Shown here: piece by piece, positions 9,351 through 17,901 of the stretch
Position numbering within the stretch: the stretch's first letter is position 1
Layout of the letters: every line of letters starts with the position of its first letter
Origin: Pelobacter propionicus DSM 2379
GTDB taxonomy: Bacteria > Desulfobacterota > Desulfuromonadia > Geobacterales > Pseudopelobacteraceae
Assembly: GCF_000015045.1 (NCBI RefSeq)
Contig: NC_008609.1
Location: 620,001-684,000, forward strand
Direction: 5' to 3'
DNA length: 64,000 nt
The notes under the pieces: generated by a model
The model's input: only the letters and a program-made list of their open reading frames with translations
The model's database searches: none
Told to the model about the DNA's origin: nothing
Made by a program: the position numbers and the translations under genes

Positions 9351-10772
9351 GTGACACTGCTTTTATTGGTTATACCGCTGCTCGGTTTCATCCTGGTGAA
9401 CATCCCGCCCGCCGGGAGCCTGAGGAAGCCGCTGATCGCCTGTCCCCTGCTGTTGTCCCTGCTCCAGGTGGTGCTGATGATCTTTCCCGAGGCAGGATGG
9501 TGGACCGCCTTCGAGGCCGGCCCCTCTGTTCTCCCCTTTCTGCGCGTGGACGGTATCAGCATGCTGATGCTGCTGGCCATCGGTCTTGTCGTGGCGGCTT
9601 CATCCGCTATCAGCATCCCCATGATCCGTGACGACACACAACGCCACAACTTCGTCAATCTGGTGCTGCTGTCGCTCCTGGGCATGAACGGTATGGTCAT
9701 GGTCACCGACCTCTTCTCCCTGTACGTGTTCCTGGAGATCGTGTCGGTCTGCTCCTTCATCCTGATCGCCCTGTGTGGCGAGCGTGAGATGTTCCAGGGC
9801 GCCTTCACCTACATCATTCTCTCCGCCGTGGCCACCATGCTGATGCTGACCTCCATCGCTATCCTGTTCCTCTACGCCGGAAACACCTCCTTTACGACGC
9901 TGGCCGCGGCCATCGCTGCCCAGCAGGGCAATGCCATGGTGCTGTTCGGGGTGGTCCTGTTCCTGATCGGCCTGTTCATCAAGGGGGGCATCGTTCCCTT
10001 CCACGGGTGGCTGCCCGACGCCTACAGTTCATCCGTTGCGCCGGTTTCCATTCTGCTGGCCGGGATCGTCACCAAGGTTTCCGGTGTGTACACCCTGATC
10101 CGCCTGGTCACGGAAGTCTTCGGGCCTACGCCCCGGACGAACGAGGTGCTGCTCTTCGTCGGCACCCTCTCCATAGTTGCCGGCGCCTTGGGCGCCCTGG
10201 GTCAGAGGGATTTCAAACGCATGCTGGCCTACTCCAGCATCAGTCAGGTCGGTTACATTGTCCTCAGCCTGGGCGCGGGCAACGCCCTGGGCATCGCTGG
10301 CGCCATCTTCCACCTGTTCAACCATACCGTCTTTAAGACCCAGCTCTTTATGAACGCCACGGCAGTGGAAGAACAGACCGGCAGCAGGGACCTGGAGCGC
10401 ATGGGAGGGCTGGCGTCCCGCATGCCGGTCACCGGCTGGACTTCCATCATCGCCTTCCTCTCCGCCGCCGGCATCCCGCCACTGGCAGGTTTCTGGAGCA
10501 AGCTGGTGATCGTGATGGCACTGGTGAGGTCCGGTCATGAGATCTACATGATGATCGCCATCCTGGCCAGCCTGCTGACCCTGGCCTACTTCCTGACCCT
10601 GCAGCGCAAGGTGTTCTTCGGCGAGATCGTGGAGGAGTTCAAGGATGTGCGTGAGGCAGGCTGGCTCGTAACCGCACCCGCGCTTGTTTTTGCCGCTATC
10701 ATCGTCATCACCGGTCTGGCCATACCGTTTCTGCTGAACACCATCATCCTTCCCATCGGGAGTATCCTATGA
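9351..10772 (+). CDS. Hydrogenase-linked antiporter-like membrane subunit 3 (NuoM/NuoN/HyfB-like)
   Basis: A 473-residue membrane protein of the same ion-channel family. Landmarks are YVFLEIVSVCSFILIAL, KGGIVPFHGWLPDAYSSSVA and QRDFKRMLAYSSISQVGY. Translation starts at GTG 9351 behind a strong AAGGAGG at 9336-9342. The strong site may compensate for the palindromic spacer just upstream, which breaks coupling to the preceding gene. It overlaps the following NuoJ-like gene by 4 bases. Confidence 0.85.
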   Translation: MTLLLLVIPLLGFILVNIPPAGSLRKPLIACPLLLSLLQVVLMIFPEAGWWTAFEAGPSVLPFLRVDGISMLMLLAIGLVVAASSAISIPMIRDDTQRHNFVNLVLLSLLGMNGMVMVTDLFSLYVFLEIVSVCSFILIALCGEREMFQGAFTYIILSAVATMLMLTSIAILFLYAGNTSFTTLAAAIAAQQGNAMVLFGVVLFLIGLFIKGGIVPFHGWLPDAYSSSVAPVSILLAGIVTKVSGVYTLIRLVTEVFGPTPRTNEVLLFVGTLSIVAGALGALGQRDFKRMLAYSSISQVGYIVLSLGAGNALGIAGAIFHLFNHTVFKTQLFMNATAVEEQTGSRDLERMGGLASRMPVTGWTSIIAFLSAAGIPPLAGFWSKLVIVMALVRSGHEIYMMIAILASLLTLAYFLTLQRKVFFGEIVEEFKDVREAGWLVTAPALVFAAIIVITGLAIPFLLNTIILPIGSIL

Positions 10773-11257
10773 CACCGACCACACTGCTGCTCTTGCTTGT
10801 GCTGGTGACCGGCCTGTACGCCGTGCTCTCCCCAAGCCTGATCAAGGCGGCCATCGGCTTGGCCGCCGTGAGTGCCCTGCTGACCATGCTGATGTTCACC
10901 ATGAACTCCCCCCTGGCCGCGGTATTCGAGCTCTCTGTCTGCGCAGGCCTGATCACCGTGGTGTTCGTCAGCGTCATCAGCATGACCAAGCCCGCGGCAC
11001 CCGGAGATGGGAGCGATGTGGAGCCGAACCACTATCTGAAATACGCGCCCCTGCCGATTGTGGGCGCGCTGCTCTGCTGGGCGTTGGGCTGGTATCTGGG
11101 GGACGCGCCCGCTTCGACCCTGGCGGTCACGGCCGGGCCGGATGTGCGGGAGGCGCTCTGGATGCTGCGGCGGACCGATATCTTCTCCCAGCTGGCGGTC
11201 CTGTTCGTGGGTGTGTATGGCGTGATCGTTCTCTTCAAGGAGCTGAAACATGATTAA
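10769..11257 (+). CDS. NuoJ-like membrane subunit of the hydrogenase
   Basis: A 162-residue protein with four or five hydrophobic helices. The first half (AVLSPSLIKAAIGLAAVSALLTMLMF, then LSVCAGLITVVFVSVIS) follows the NuoJ/MrpB-like pattern of complex I chain 6. The second half ends in a helix, FVGVYGVIVLFKEL. It is placed between an antiporter-like subunit and a NuoK-like subunit and overlaps both genes. By analogy it forms part of the ion path between the NuoH-like subunit and the antiporter-like subunits. The family call rests on pattern, size and order. Confidence 0.7.
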   Translation: MTPTTLLLLLVLVTGLYAVLSPSLIKAAIGLAAVSALLTMLMFTMNSPLAAVFELSVCAGLITVVFVSVISMTKPAAPGDGSDVEPNHYLKYAPLPIVGALLCWALGWYLGDAPASTLAVTAGPDVREALWMLRRTDIFSQLAVLFVGVYGVIVLFKELKHD

Positions 11258-11582
11258 CGGATTGACACTGACGTCGCAAAATCCCTTCTGGCCCTATTTC
11301 ATCATCTCCGTGCTGCTGATCCTGACCGGACTCTACTGCATCACCGTCACCCGCAACCTGGTGCGGGTCCTGATCGGCATGGAGCTGATGACCAAGGGGG
11401 TTACGCTGATCCTGACCGCTTCCGGCTTCCTTTCCGGCAACACCGGCCTCTCCCAGGCCCTTATCGTGACGCTGATCGTGGTTGAGGTGGTGGTGATCTC
11501 CGTGGCTGCCGGGGTGGTGATCGGCCATTTCCGCACGTCCGGCTCGCTGGATACCCGCACCATAAACAGCCTGAACGGCTGA
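11250..11582 (+). CDS. NuoK-like membrane subunit of the hydrogenase
   Basis: A 110-residue protein with three helices, as in NuoK/MrpC/HyfE N-terminal domains. The conserved membrane acids are visible: a glutamate in LIGMELMTKG and another in LIVTLIVVEVVVISVAAG. Both are used for ion transfer in complex I. It overlaps the NuoJ-like gene by 8 bases. Confidence 0.82.
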   Translation: MINGLTLTSQNPFWPYFIISVLLILTGLYCITVTRNLVRVLIGMELMTKGVTLILTASGFLSGNTGLSQALIVTLIVVEVVVISVAAGVVIGHFRTSGSLDTRTINSLNG

Positions 11583-11598
11583 AAGAGAGGTACTGACC

Positions 11599-11934
11599 AT
11601 GACAACACTGCTTCTGGCGCCACCCATCGCGTTTCTGCTGATCACCCTTGTCGTTAGCATCGAGCTCTGGTCGTTCAAAGCCATCACCGCCAAGGGGACC
11701 CCATGCAAGGGTAAGAGAAAGCCCTATGCCTGCGGTGAAGACATAACCCGGCACCGCACTCAGCCCGATTACAGCCAGTTCTTTTCCATCGCTTTCTTCT
11801 TCACCATCATGCATGTGGTCGTGATGATCATAGCCACCATACCACCCGGCTCATTGGCGTCATCCGCACTGGCGGTCCTGTTCACGCTCTGCGCGGCTCT
11901 GGGGCTCTTTGTACTGTTCAGGAGGAACAACTGA
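11599..11934 (+). CDS. NuoA-like membrane subunit of the hydrogenase
   Basis: A 111-residue protein with three hydrophobic segments. The loop KRKPYACGEDITRHRTQPDY followed by QFFSIAFFFTIMHVVVMIIA matches the complex I chain 3 (NuoA) arrangement, where the equivalent loop carries a conserved cysteine (YECG in NuoA). A separate NuoA-type subunit is not part of the classical Hyc or Ech hydrogenases. It lies directly before the NuoB-like gene, the same order as nuoA-nuoB. Confidence 0.72.
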   Translation: MTTLLLAPPIAFLLITLVVSIELWSFKAITAKGTPCKGKRKPYACGEDITRHRTQPDYSQFFSIAFFFTIMHVVVMIIATIPPGSLASSALAVLFTLCAALGLFVLFRRNN

Positions 11935-11935
11935 C

Positions 11936-12430
11936 ATGAAAATCATCGACCGGATAGTCAACTGGGCGCGGATCAAATCCCCCTGGGTGATTCATTACAA
12001 CACCGGCGCCTGCAACGGCTGCGACATCGAGATCGTGGCGACCCTGACGCCTGTGTTCGACATCGAGCGCTTTGGCTGCCAGCTGAAGGGGACTCCGCGC
12101 CATGCCGATGTCCTGCTCTGCTCCGGCCCGGTAACCCGGCAGAGCAGGGATCGCATAATCCGCATTTATGAGCAGATGCCGGAACCGAAGTTCGTGGTTG
12201 CCGTCGGAAGCTGCGCCTGTTCCGGAGGAGTGTTCCAGGGCTGTTACAACATCCTGGGAGGAATTGACAGCGTGATCCCTGTGTCCGCCTATGTTCCCGG
12301 ATGTGCGGCACGGCCGGAAGCGATCATCGATGGTGTGGTGAAGCTGCTCACCACCCTGGAGAGGAAAAAGGCCGTCGAACCGCCGTCGATTAATCAGGAT
12401 GTCTTACCACTTCCCCAAGGAGGAAATTGA
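11936..12430 (+). CDS. [NiFe] hydrogenase small subunit, group 4 (NuoB-like)
   Basis: A 164-residue electron-transfer subunit holding the 4Fe-4S cluster next to the Ni-Fe site. The cysteines are in NTGACNGCDIEIVA (C-x2-C), VAVGSCACSGGVF and YVPGCAARPEAI. The CNGC form is typical of group 4 hydrogenases, whereas respiratory NuoB has adjacent cysteines (compare ACCGMEF in the nuoB of this window). ATG 11936 follows GGAGGA. It sits one base after the NuoA-like gene. Confidence 0.9.
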   Translation: MKIIDRIVNWARIKSPWVIHYNTGACNGCDIEIVATLTPVFDIERFGCQLKGTPRHADVLLCSGPVTRQSRDRIIRIYEQMPEPKFVVAVGSCACSGGVFQGCYNILGGIDSVIPVSAYVPGCAARPEAIIDGVVKLLTTLERKKAVEPPSINQDVLPLPQGGN

Positions 12431-12433
12431 TCA

Positions 12434-12913
12434 ATGGCTGGTGAAGAAAAAGTACAACAGCAGTTTGTCAACCGCTTTCCCGAGCTGTCCGGCTCCATTC
12501 GGATAGTGCGCAGCAGACGGATCTTCGTTGATGTGCCGGATCAGCGTTTTCTGGAGGTACTCGACTATGTTCGTGGAGAACTCGGTTTCCCCATTCTCTG
12601 TCTGATTGTCGGACTGGATGAGGGGGAAAATTTCGGGGTCATCTATATACTTGCGTCCGGTGACGGGACGCTGGCCAGCCTCACGCGACGCATCCCCCGT
12701 GATGAGCCGGTGATCTGTTCCATCTACGATAGAATGCCCAATTCCGAGATCTATGAACGGGAACTGGTGGACATGTTCGGCATTCACGTGACCGGTCTGC
12801 CCGACGGTTCCCGCTATCCTCTGCCCGACGACTGGCCCGAGGGACAATTCCCTTTGCGCAAGGACTGGACGCCCGACATGCTCGATCAGGTGGAGGTGGC
12901 CGTCAATGGGTAG
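12434..12913 (+). CDS. Hydrogenase NuoC-like subunit
   Basis: A 159-residue homologue of the 30-kDa complex I subunit (HyfG N-terminal part, EchD, CooU). The signature ERELVDMFGIHVTGLPDGSRYPLPDDWPEG matches the NuoC family motif. It helps hold the small and large subunits together and carries no metal. It overlaps the large-subunit gene by 8 bases. Confidence 0.87.
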   Translation: MAGEEKVQQQFVNRFPELSGSIRIVRSRRIFVDVPDQRFLEVLDYVRGELGFPILCLIVGLDEGENFGVIYILASGDGTLASLTRRIPRDEPVICSIYDRMPNSEIYERELVDMFGIHVTGLPDGSRYPLPDDWPEGQFPLRKDWTPDMLDQVEVAVNG

Positions 12914-14135
12914 CGTTACGATTCCGATTGGTCCTCAGCATCCGGCACTGAAGGAGCCGGCCAATTTTTCCATAACCGTGGCTGGAGAGAAGATTCTGCA
13001 CACAAGCTCCCGTCTTGGCTACAACCACCGGGGCATGGAGAAGGCCTGTGAACAGCGGACCTATATCCAGGACCTGTATCTTCTGGAACGGATCTGCGGC
13101 ATCTGCTCCCATTCGCACTCCATGTGCTTTGCCCAAGCCGTAGAGGAAATAGCCGGCCTGAACGTTCCGCCCCGCGCCCTCTACATCCGCACCCTGATCG
13201 GAGAACTTGAACGGATCCACAGCCATCTGCTCTGGCTGGGGGTGGCGGGTCATGAGATCGGCTTCGACACCCTGCTGATGTACTCCTGGAGGGATCGGGA
13301 ACTGGTCATGGACCTTCTCGCGATGTTCAGCGGAAACCGGGTCAACTACGGCATCAACACCATCGGGGGCGTCAGGCGGGACGTCAGCGACGAACAGATC
13401 GTCAAGGCATTGAACGACATCGATGCTCTGGAAGAACGGACCAAGTACTACATCGACATTGCCACAACCGAGCCGAGCTTCATCGCCAGGTTGGCGGGCG
13501 TGGGCTACATCTCCCATGAGGATGCGGTGCGTCTCCAGGCGGTGGGGCCCACCGGACGCGGCTCCAACGTGCCCCACGACATGCGCGCCTGTGATCCCTA
13601 CGCAGCCTATGGCGAGATGGACTTCAAGGTGATCACGGACAGCAGCTGTGACGTGTACGGTCGGGCCGTGGTTAGGCTGCTGGAATTGATGGAGTCCTAC
13701 AGGATCATACGTCAGGCGTTGCGGGAGATGCCGGATGGGCCGGTAAGCGTTAAGGCGCCGCGCACGATTCCGGCCGGTGATACGGTCAGCCGTGTTGAGG
13801 CCCCGCGGGGTGAGGATCTGCACTACGTCAAGGGGAACGGTAGTGACAAGCCGGAGCGGGTCAAGGTGCGCGCCTCCACCCTGGCTAATATCCAGGCCGT
13901 TAATAAGATGATGGAAAACAACAACCTGGCCGATGTGCCGATCATTATTGCGGCCATTGATCCCTGCTTCTCCTGCACCGACCGTTGTATCCAGCTCATC
14001 GGTAGCGAGCGCGGTGATATGGGGCTGAAGGCGCTCAGGCAGCACGGTATCGACTGGTACCGGAAGAACCATGGTATCGAGTTCGGGGCTCTGGCGAAAA
14101 AACTGCAAATGATGCGCGGGGAGCGGGCACTATGA
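12906..14135 (+). CDS. [NiFe] hydrogenase large subunit, group 4 (NuoD-like)
   Basis: The 409-residue catalytic subunit. Both nickel-binding motifs are intact: ERICGICSHSHS near residue 60 and DPCFSCTDR near residue 355. It should therefore be an active hydrogenase, not a metal-free relative. About 50 residues follow DPCFSCTDR. In E. coli HycE a C-terminal peptide after the equivalent arginine is removed by the HycI protease, and a HycI-like gene ends this operon. The likely reaction is H2 formation from reduced ferredoxin, or the reverse, coupled to ion pumping. No formate dehydrogenase gene is in the operon, so a formate hydrogenlyase role is less likely. Confidence 0.94.
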   Translation: MGSVTIPIGPQHPALKEPANFSITVAGEKILHTSSRLGYNHRGMEKACEQRTYIQDLYLLERICGICSHSHSMCFAQAVEEIAGLNVPPRALYIRTLIGELERIHSHLLWLGVAGHEIGFDTLLMYSWRDRELVMDLLAMFSGNRVNYGINTIGGVRRDVSDEQIVKALNDIDALEERTKYYIDIATTEPSFIARLAGVGYISHEDAVRLQAVGPTGRGSNVPHDMRACDPYAAYGEMDFKVITDSSCDVYGRAVVRLLELMESYRIIRQALREMPDGPVSVKAPRTIPAGDTVSRVEAPRGEDLHYVKGNGSDKPERVKVRASTLANIQAVNKMMENNNLADVPIIIAAIDPCFSCTDRCIQLIGSERGDMGLKALRQHGIDWYRKNHGIEFGALAKKLQMMRGERAL

Positions 14136-15073
14136 CACAATCACTGTTCGGCATGTTCGTGTTTCCCGGTTTTCTCTTTCTCTGCGCCATCGGTGTTTGC
14201 GCCGAGTACTTCGACCGCATCTTCCATGCCCGCATGCAGAACCGCAAGGGTCCCCCCTGGTTCCAGCCGGTAGCGGATTTCATCAAACTCTCCGCCAAGG
14301 AGGACATCATCCCGGAAGAGGCAGATGTGTTCATGTTCAAGGCCATGCCGATTGTTGCCGTTGCTTCGGCGGTCACGGCGGTCCTCTATATCCCGCTTTG
14401 GGGAGGGCAGGCCCTGTACTCCTTCGAGGGGGATCTGATCATCGTGCTCTACCTGCTGACCATACCGACCATGACCTTCTTCCTGGCCGGATGGTATTCC
14501 ACCTCGCTGTACGCGGCGATCGGTTCGGTGCGCACCCTGACCCAGCTCTTCTCCTATGAGGTGCCGCTGTACATCGCGGTACTGGCGCCGGCGGTGCTGG
14601 CCAACAGCTGGTCGTTGAGCGGTATGACCGCCTACTACGCCAGCCATCCCGGTTATTGGCTGTTCAACCTGCCCGGCCTGGCGGTGACCATGGTGATCCT
14701 GCTGGGCAAGCTGGAAAAGGTTCCCTTCGACATTCCCGAGGCCGAGACCGAGATCGTCGGCGGGGTATTCACCGAGTACACGGGGCGCTTCCTGGCCTTC
14801 TTCCGCATGGCAATCGATATCGAGACGGTGGTGGTGGCCTCACTGGTGTCGAGCGTATTTCTCCCCTTTGGGTTGGGATTGCCTGTGGTGATCGGTTTCG
14901 TGCTCTACCTGGCCAAGATCGCGCTGGTGGTCGCCGGGGTCTCGTTTCTGCGGACCATCTTCGCCAGGGCGCGCATCGATCAGATGGTTGTTTTCTGCTG
15001 GAAGTATCTGGCTCCGGCCGCGATGGTCCAGATGCTGATCAATCTGATTCTGAAGGGAGTTTTACCGCAATGA
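14132..15073 (+). CDS. Hydrogenase membrane anchor subunit (NuoH/HyfC/EchB-like)
   Basis: A 313-residue protein with about eight helices. It links the peripheral hydrogenase to the ion-pumping subunits. Family motifs are MQNRKGPPWFQPVADFIKL and KLEKVPFDIPEAETEIVGG, the latter being the NuoH signature PFDxPEAE. It overlaps the large-subunit gene by 4 bases and the ferredoxin-like gene by 4 bases. Confidence 0.9.
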   Translation: MTQSLFGMFVFPGFLFLCAIGVCAEYFDRIFHARMQNRKGPPWFQPVADFIKLSAKEDIIPEEADVFMFKAMPIVAVASAVTAVLYIPLWGGQALYSFEGDLIIVLYLLTIPTMTFFLAGWYSTSLYAAIGSVRTLTQLFSYEVPLYIAVLAPAVLANSWSLSGMTAYYASHPGYWLFNLPGLAVTMVILLGKLEKVPFDIPEAETEIVGGVFTEYTGRFLAFFRMAIDIETVVVASLVSSVFLPFGLGLPVVIGFVLYLAKIALVVAGVSFLRTIFARARIDQMVVFCWKYLAPAAMVQMLINLILKGVLPQ

Positions 15074-15459
15074 TAACCATACCGGGCAAGATGGCCAAAG
15101 AGGTGCTGCGACATTCGATCATGGCGCCGGCAACCCGCAACTACCCCTTCGAGAAGCTGGAGATGCCGGACAACTTTCGGGGGAAGATCGTCTTTGATTA
15201 TGAAAAGTGCATTGGCTGCAAGATCTGCGTCAGGGACTGCCCCGCACGGGCCATTACCATAACAAGGGTGGCGGATAAGGTGTTCGAGGCGGAATTCTAT
15301 CTGGACAGGTGCATCTACTGCGCCCAGTGCGTGGACTCGTGTCCCAAGGGAGCATTGGATAATACCCGGGAATTCGAACTGGCCCAGATTGACAGAACAC
15401 AACACAGGATACACTTTCATGCAAAGACAGATGTCGGAGACGTTGAAGGCACGCCTTGA
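15070..15459 (+). CDS. Hydrogenase 2[4Fe-4S] ferredoxin-like subunit (NuoI-like)
   Basis: A 129-residue iron-sulfur protein with two clusters, CIGCKICVRDCP and CIYCAQCVDSCP. It relays electrons from soluble ferredoxin to the NuoB-like subunit. ATG 15070 overlaps the NuoH-like stop. The frame is open for a long distance upstream, but that part is a shadow of the NuoH-like gene. Confidence 0.9.
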   Translation: MITIPGKMAKEVLRHSIMAPATRNYPFEKLEMPDNFRGKIVFDYEKCIGCKICVRDCPARAITITRVADKVFEAEFYLDRCIYCAQCVDSCPKGALDNTREFELAQIDRTQHRIHFHAKTDVGDVEGTP

Positions 15460-16024
15460 GGGGTGCAGGCGGGTTGCGCTGCTGGGGATAGGATCGGAGC
15501 TTCGCGGGGATGATGCGGCAGGGATACTGGTTGTGCGCGAGATGGGCAAACTGGTTTCCGAAGGGCCGTTCCGCTGTCTGGACGTGGCGGGGTTTGAAGG
15601 GGCCAACGCTCCCGAGAACGTGACCGGTTATATCAGATCCTACAAACCGTCACACATTCTGGTGGTCGATGCGGCGGAGATTGGGGCACAGGTTGGTTTT
15701 TGTCGCGAGATTTCGATTAGCGAGATATCGGAGACCAACTTTTCCACCCACACCCTGCCCCTGAAGGTTATTGCCGATTACCTGGAACAGTCGACAGGGG
15801 CCGACATCGTGGTGCTGGGGATTCAGCCCGGTCCCGTGGGGTTTGCCATGGCGCCGACCCTTGAACTGGTGACCGCCGTCGCGCGGGTATCGCATTGCTT
15901 ATACGGACTGTTCAGGGAATGCGACCGTTACCTGGTGTCTGAACAATCCGCTTCGGTACTTCCGGGTGGCAGGATGATTTCAGGGGGATTGGTTGGCAGT
16001 GGTACGACACACGATGTTCCTTGA
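15419..16024 (+). CDS. Hydrogenase maturation endopeptidase (HycI-like)
   Basis: A 201-residue protein of the HycI/HoxM peptidase family, which trims the C-terminus of the large subunit after nickel insertion. Signatures are ALLGIGSELRGDDAAGILV near the start, SHILVVDAAEIG in the middle and VLGIQPGPVGF later; the acidic residues bind nickel. ATG 15419 follows AGGA and lies 41 bases inside the preceding ferredoxin-like gene; ATG 15434 is an alternative start. The protein is somewhat longer than E. coli HycI (about 156 residues) at its C-terminus. Confidence 0.86.
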   Translation: MQRQMSETLKARLEGCRRVALLGIGSELRGDDAAGILVVREMGKLVSEGPFRCLDVAGFEGANAPENVTGYIRSYKPSHILVVDAAEIGAQVGFCREISISEISETNFSTHTLPLKVIADYLEQSTGADIVVLGIQPGPVGFAMAPTLELVTAVARVSHCLYGLFRECDRYLVSEQSASVLPGGRMISGGLVGSGTTHDVP

Positions 16025-16180
16025 ACAGGCGAAGCGGTAATCAGGTGCTATACTGGTAAAAACAACGGATGTAAGTCGTGATCCGCATCAGGCTGCTCTG
16101 GGTGTTTTAACTGTCCCTTTGTTTTTCAATAAAACGCTATTTGGTTGCATTTCATTTATTGTGCGACAGTCGGATTGAAT

Positions 16181-16209
16181 ATGAAAAATCCAGGGCATAA
16201 GCGTATGAT
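16181..16209 (+). promoter_or_regulatory. Weak candidate promoter for the ATP synthase operon
   Basis: ATGAAA (16181-16186) and TATGAT (16204-16209) are 17 bases apart in an AT-rich stretch that differs from its surroundings. It lies about 100 bases upstream of atpB, in the 288-base gap after the hydrogenase operon. No clear terminator was found in that gap, so readthrough from the hydrogenase operon cannot be excluded. Confidence 0.32.
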
Positions 16210-16312
16210 ATTTTCATAAACAAGTTTTTTGCTGTTTCTTTTTTGGTGATTGATGTCGAAGGCATGGCCTGCTTGTCCAGGCCGTGAAATTTTGCTGGGG
16301 GGTAGGTTCGCC

Positions 16313-17002
16313 ATGGTCCACCCGTTACTCTTTCTCGAATTTTTCCGCAAGCTGCTCGAACCGCTGCACATGTCCGAGGCCGGTGCGGACGCCGTTGCCT
16401 ACACCTGGCTTATTATGCTGTTACTGCTGCTGTTCTCTTTTCTGGCTACCAGGGCGCTCAAGATGATCCCCTGTGGATTGCAGAATTTCATGGAAGTTGT
16501 TGTCGGTGGCGTTGAGAACATGATCGTCGAGACCATGGGTGAGCATGGCCGCCCCTACTTCCCGCTGGTGGCCACCGTGGGACTCTTTGTACTGGTTTCC
16601 AATCTGATCGGCCTGATCCCCGGGTTTTTCCCGCCGACGGCCAACATCAACACCACCGCCGCCTGTGCCATAGTGGTGTTCATCGCCACCCATGTGGTGG
16701 GTATAAAGCGGCATGGCATTGGCTACATAAAACACTTCTGCGGCCCCATTCTCTGGCTGGCGCCGGTCATGTTCTTCATCGAGGTCATCGGACACCTGAG
16801 CCGTCCGCTTTCCCTGACCCTGCGTCTGTTCGGCAACATGAACGGCCACGAACTGGTCCTGATCATCTTCTTCGGCCTGGCGCCCTTCCTGGTGCCGCTG
16901 CCGATGATGCTGATGGGGGTGCTGGTCTCCTTCATTCAGGCGTTCGTCTTCATGCTGCTGACGATGATCTACATCCAGGGTTCGCTTGAAGAGGCCCACT
17001 GA
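16313..17002 (+). CDS. atpB: ATP synthase Fo subunit a
   Basis: A 229-residue membrane protein forming the ion half-channels against the c-ring. The essential arginine is in [16 protein letters not shown], and the last helix contains [16 protein letters not shown] with its conserved glutamine. I chose ATG 16313 (MVHPLLF) behind a G-rich site; the open frame upstream to 16250 has no better start. It opens a complete atpBEFFHAGDC operon; no atpI is seen before it. Confidence 0.95.
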   Translation: MVHPLLFLEFFRKLLEPLHMSEAGADAVAYTWLIMLLLLLFSFLATRALKMIPCGLQNFMEVVVGGVENMIVETMGEHGRPYFPLVATVGLFVLVSNLIGLIPGFFPPTANINTTAACAIVVFIATHVVGIKRHGIGYIKHFCGPILWLAPVMFFIEVIGHLSRPLSLTLRLFGNMNGHELVLIIFFGLAPFLVPLPMMLMGVLVSFIQAFVFMLLTMIYIQGSLEEAH

Positions 17003-17079
17003 TCCACCGGTTGATTCACAACAATTATCAAGATCCTATACTGCTTAGGATACATCACACTCCGAGGGGAGAACGAACC

Positions 17080-17355
17080 ATGAACTTTTTCACTATGTGT
17101 GTTTTTGGAGCGGCAATTGGTATGGCGATCGGTACGCTGGGTACGGCGATTGGGCAGGGGATGGCGGTCAAAAGCGCTGTTGAGGGGGTTGCGCGTAATC
17201 CTGGTGCGGCATCAAAAATCATGACAACCATGATGATCGGTCTGGCCATGATAGAGTCGCTGGCAATCTACGCCCTGGTTGTCTGTCTGATCATTCTGTT
17301 CGCCAACCCCTACAAGGATATCGCCCTGAAGATGGTTGAAACCGTTGCCAAGTAG
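17080..17355 (+). CDS. atpE: ATP synthase Fo subunit c
   Basis: A 91-residue hairpin protein of the c-ring. ATG 17080 follows GAGGGGAG. Helix 1 has GTAIGQGMAVKSAVEG and helix 2 has GLAMIESLAIYALVV, with the ion-binding glutamate. The helix-1 glutamine, and Glu-Ser with Tyr five residues later in helix 2, line up with the sodium-binding residues of Ilyobacter tartaricus c (Gln32, Glu65, Ser66, Tyr70) at the same 33-residue spacing. Thr67 is replaced by Leu. The coupling ion may therefore be Na+ but is uncertain. Confidence 0.95.
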   Translation: MNFFTMCVFGAAIGMAIGTLGTAIGQGMAVKSAVEGVARNPGAASKIMTTMMIGLAMIESLAIYALVVCLIILFANPYKDIALKMVETVAK

Positions 17356-17473
17356 TCTTCCGTGAGACACGTCTGTTCCGCGAACAGGCGCGTTGTACCC
17401 GGGAGGGCGCGCAGATACATCGTAATCGGCGAGCCGGCCAGAAGTCCGGTCGCGGATTCGTGCGAGGTGGGTC

Positions 17474-17899
17474 GTGATAGAACTGAATCTGGCGTTCATC
17501 ATCCAGATACTGAACTTCTGTGTTCTTGTAATCATTCTGAACCTGTTTCTGTACAAACCGATTCGCAGAGTTATGGCAGACCGCCGCCAGGTGATCGAAT
17601 CAGCGCGCAGCACGGCCGATTCCGTTGATCAGGAGGTGCGTGACAAGATGGCCCTCTACGAAGGGCGTCTGCAGGAGGCCAAGGCTGAAGCGACCCTGCG
17701 CAGGACAGAGGCGATCAGGCAGGCCCAGGCCGAGGAGACGGCGCTTCTGGATACGGCACGCTCCGAGGCTGCGGCATCATTGGCGGGCATTCGGGACAAT
17801 GTGGCCCGTGAATCGGCGCAGGCCCGGATGCTGTTGGAGCAGCATGCCCTTGCCCTGTCCGATGATATCTGCGAGAAAATCCTGGGGAGGAGTCTGTAG
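17474..17899 (+). CDS. ATP synthase Fo subunit b' (first b-type subunit)
   Basis: A 141-residue stator subunit. One N-terminal helix (LAFIIQILNFCVLVIILNLF) is followed by a long charged coiled-coil, and it ends CEKILGRSL. It starts at GTG 17474 with a GAGGTGG site quite close by. It is followed two bases later by a second b-type gene, so the stalk is probably a b/b' heterodimer, as in related bacteria and in photosynthetic organisms. Confidence 0.85.
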   Translation: MIELNLAFIIQILNFCVLVIILNLFLYKPIRRVMADRRQVIESARSTADSVDQEVRDKMALYEGRLQEAKAEATLRRTEAIRQAQAEETALLDTARSEAAASLAGIRDNVARESAQARMLLEQHALALSDDICEKILGRSL

Positions 17900-17901
17900 C
17901 C

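Noticed and set aside
14656-15069. Upstream extension of the ferredoxin-like hydrogenase subunit
   Set aside because: The frame is open but lies wholly within the NuoH-like gene and has GC-rich shadow composition. The family start is at 15070.
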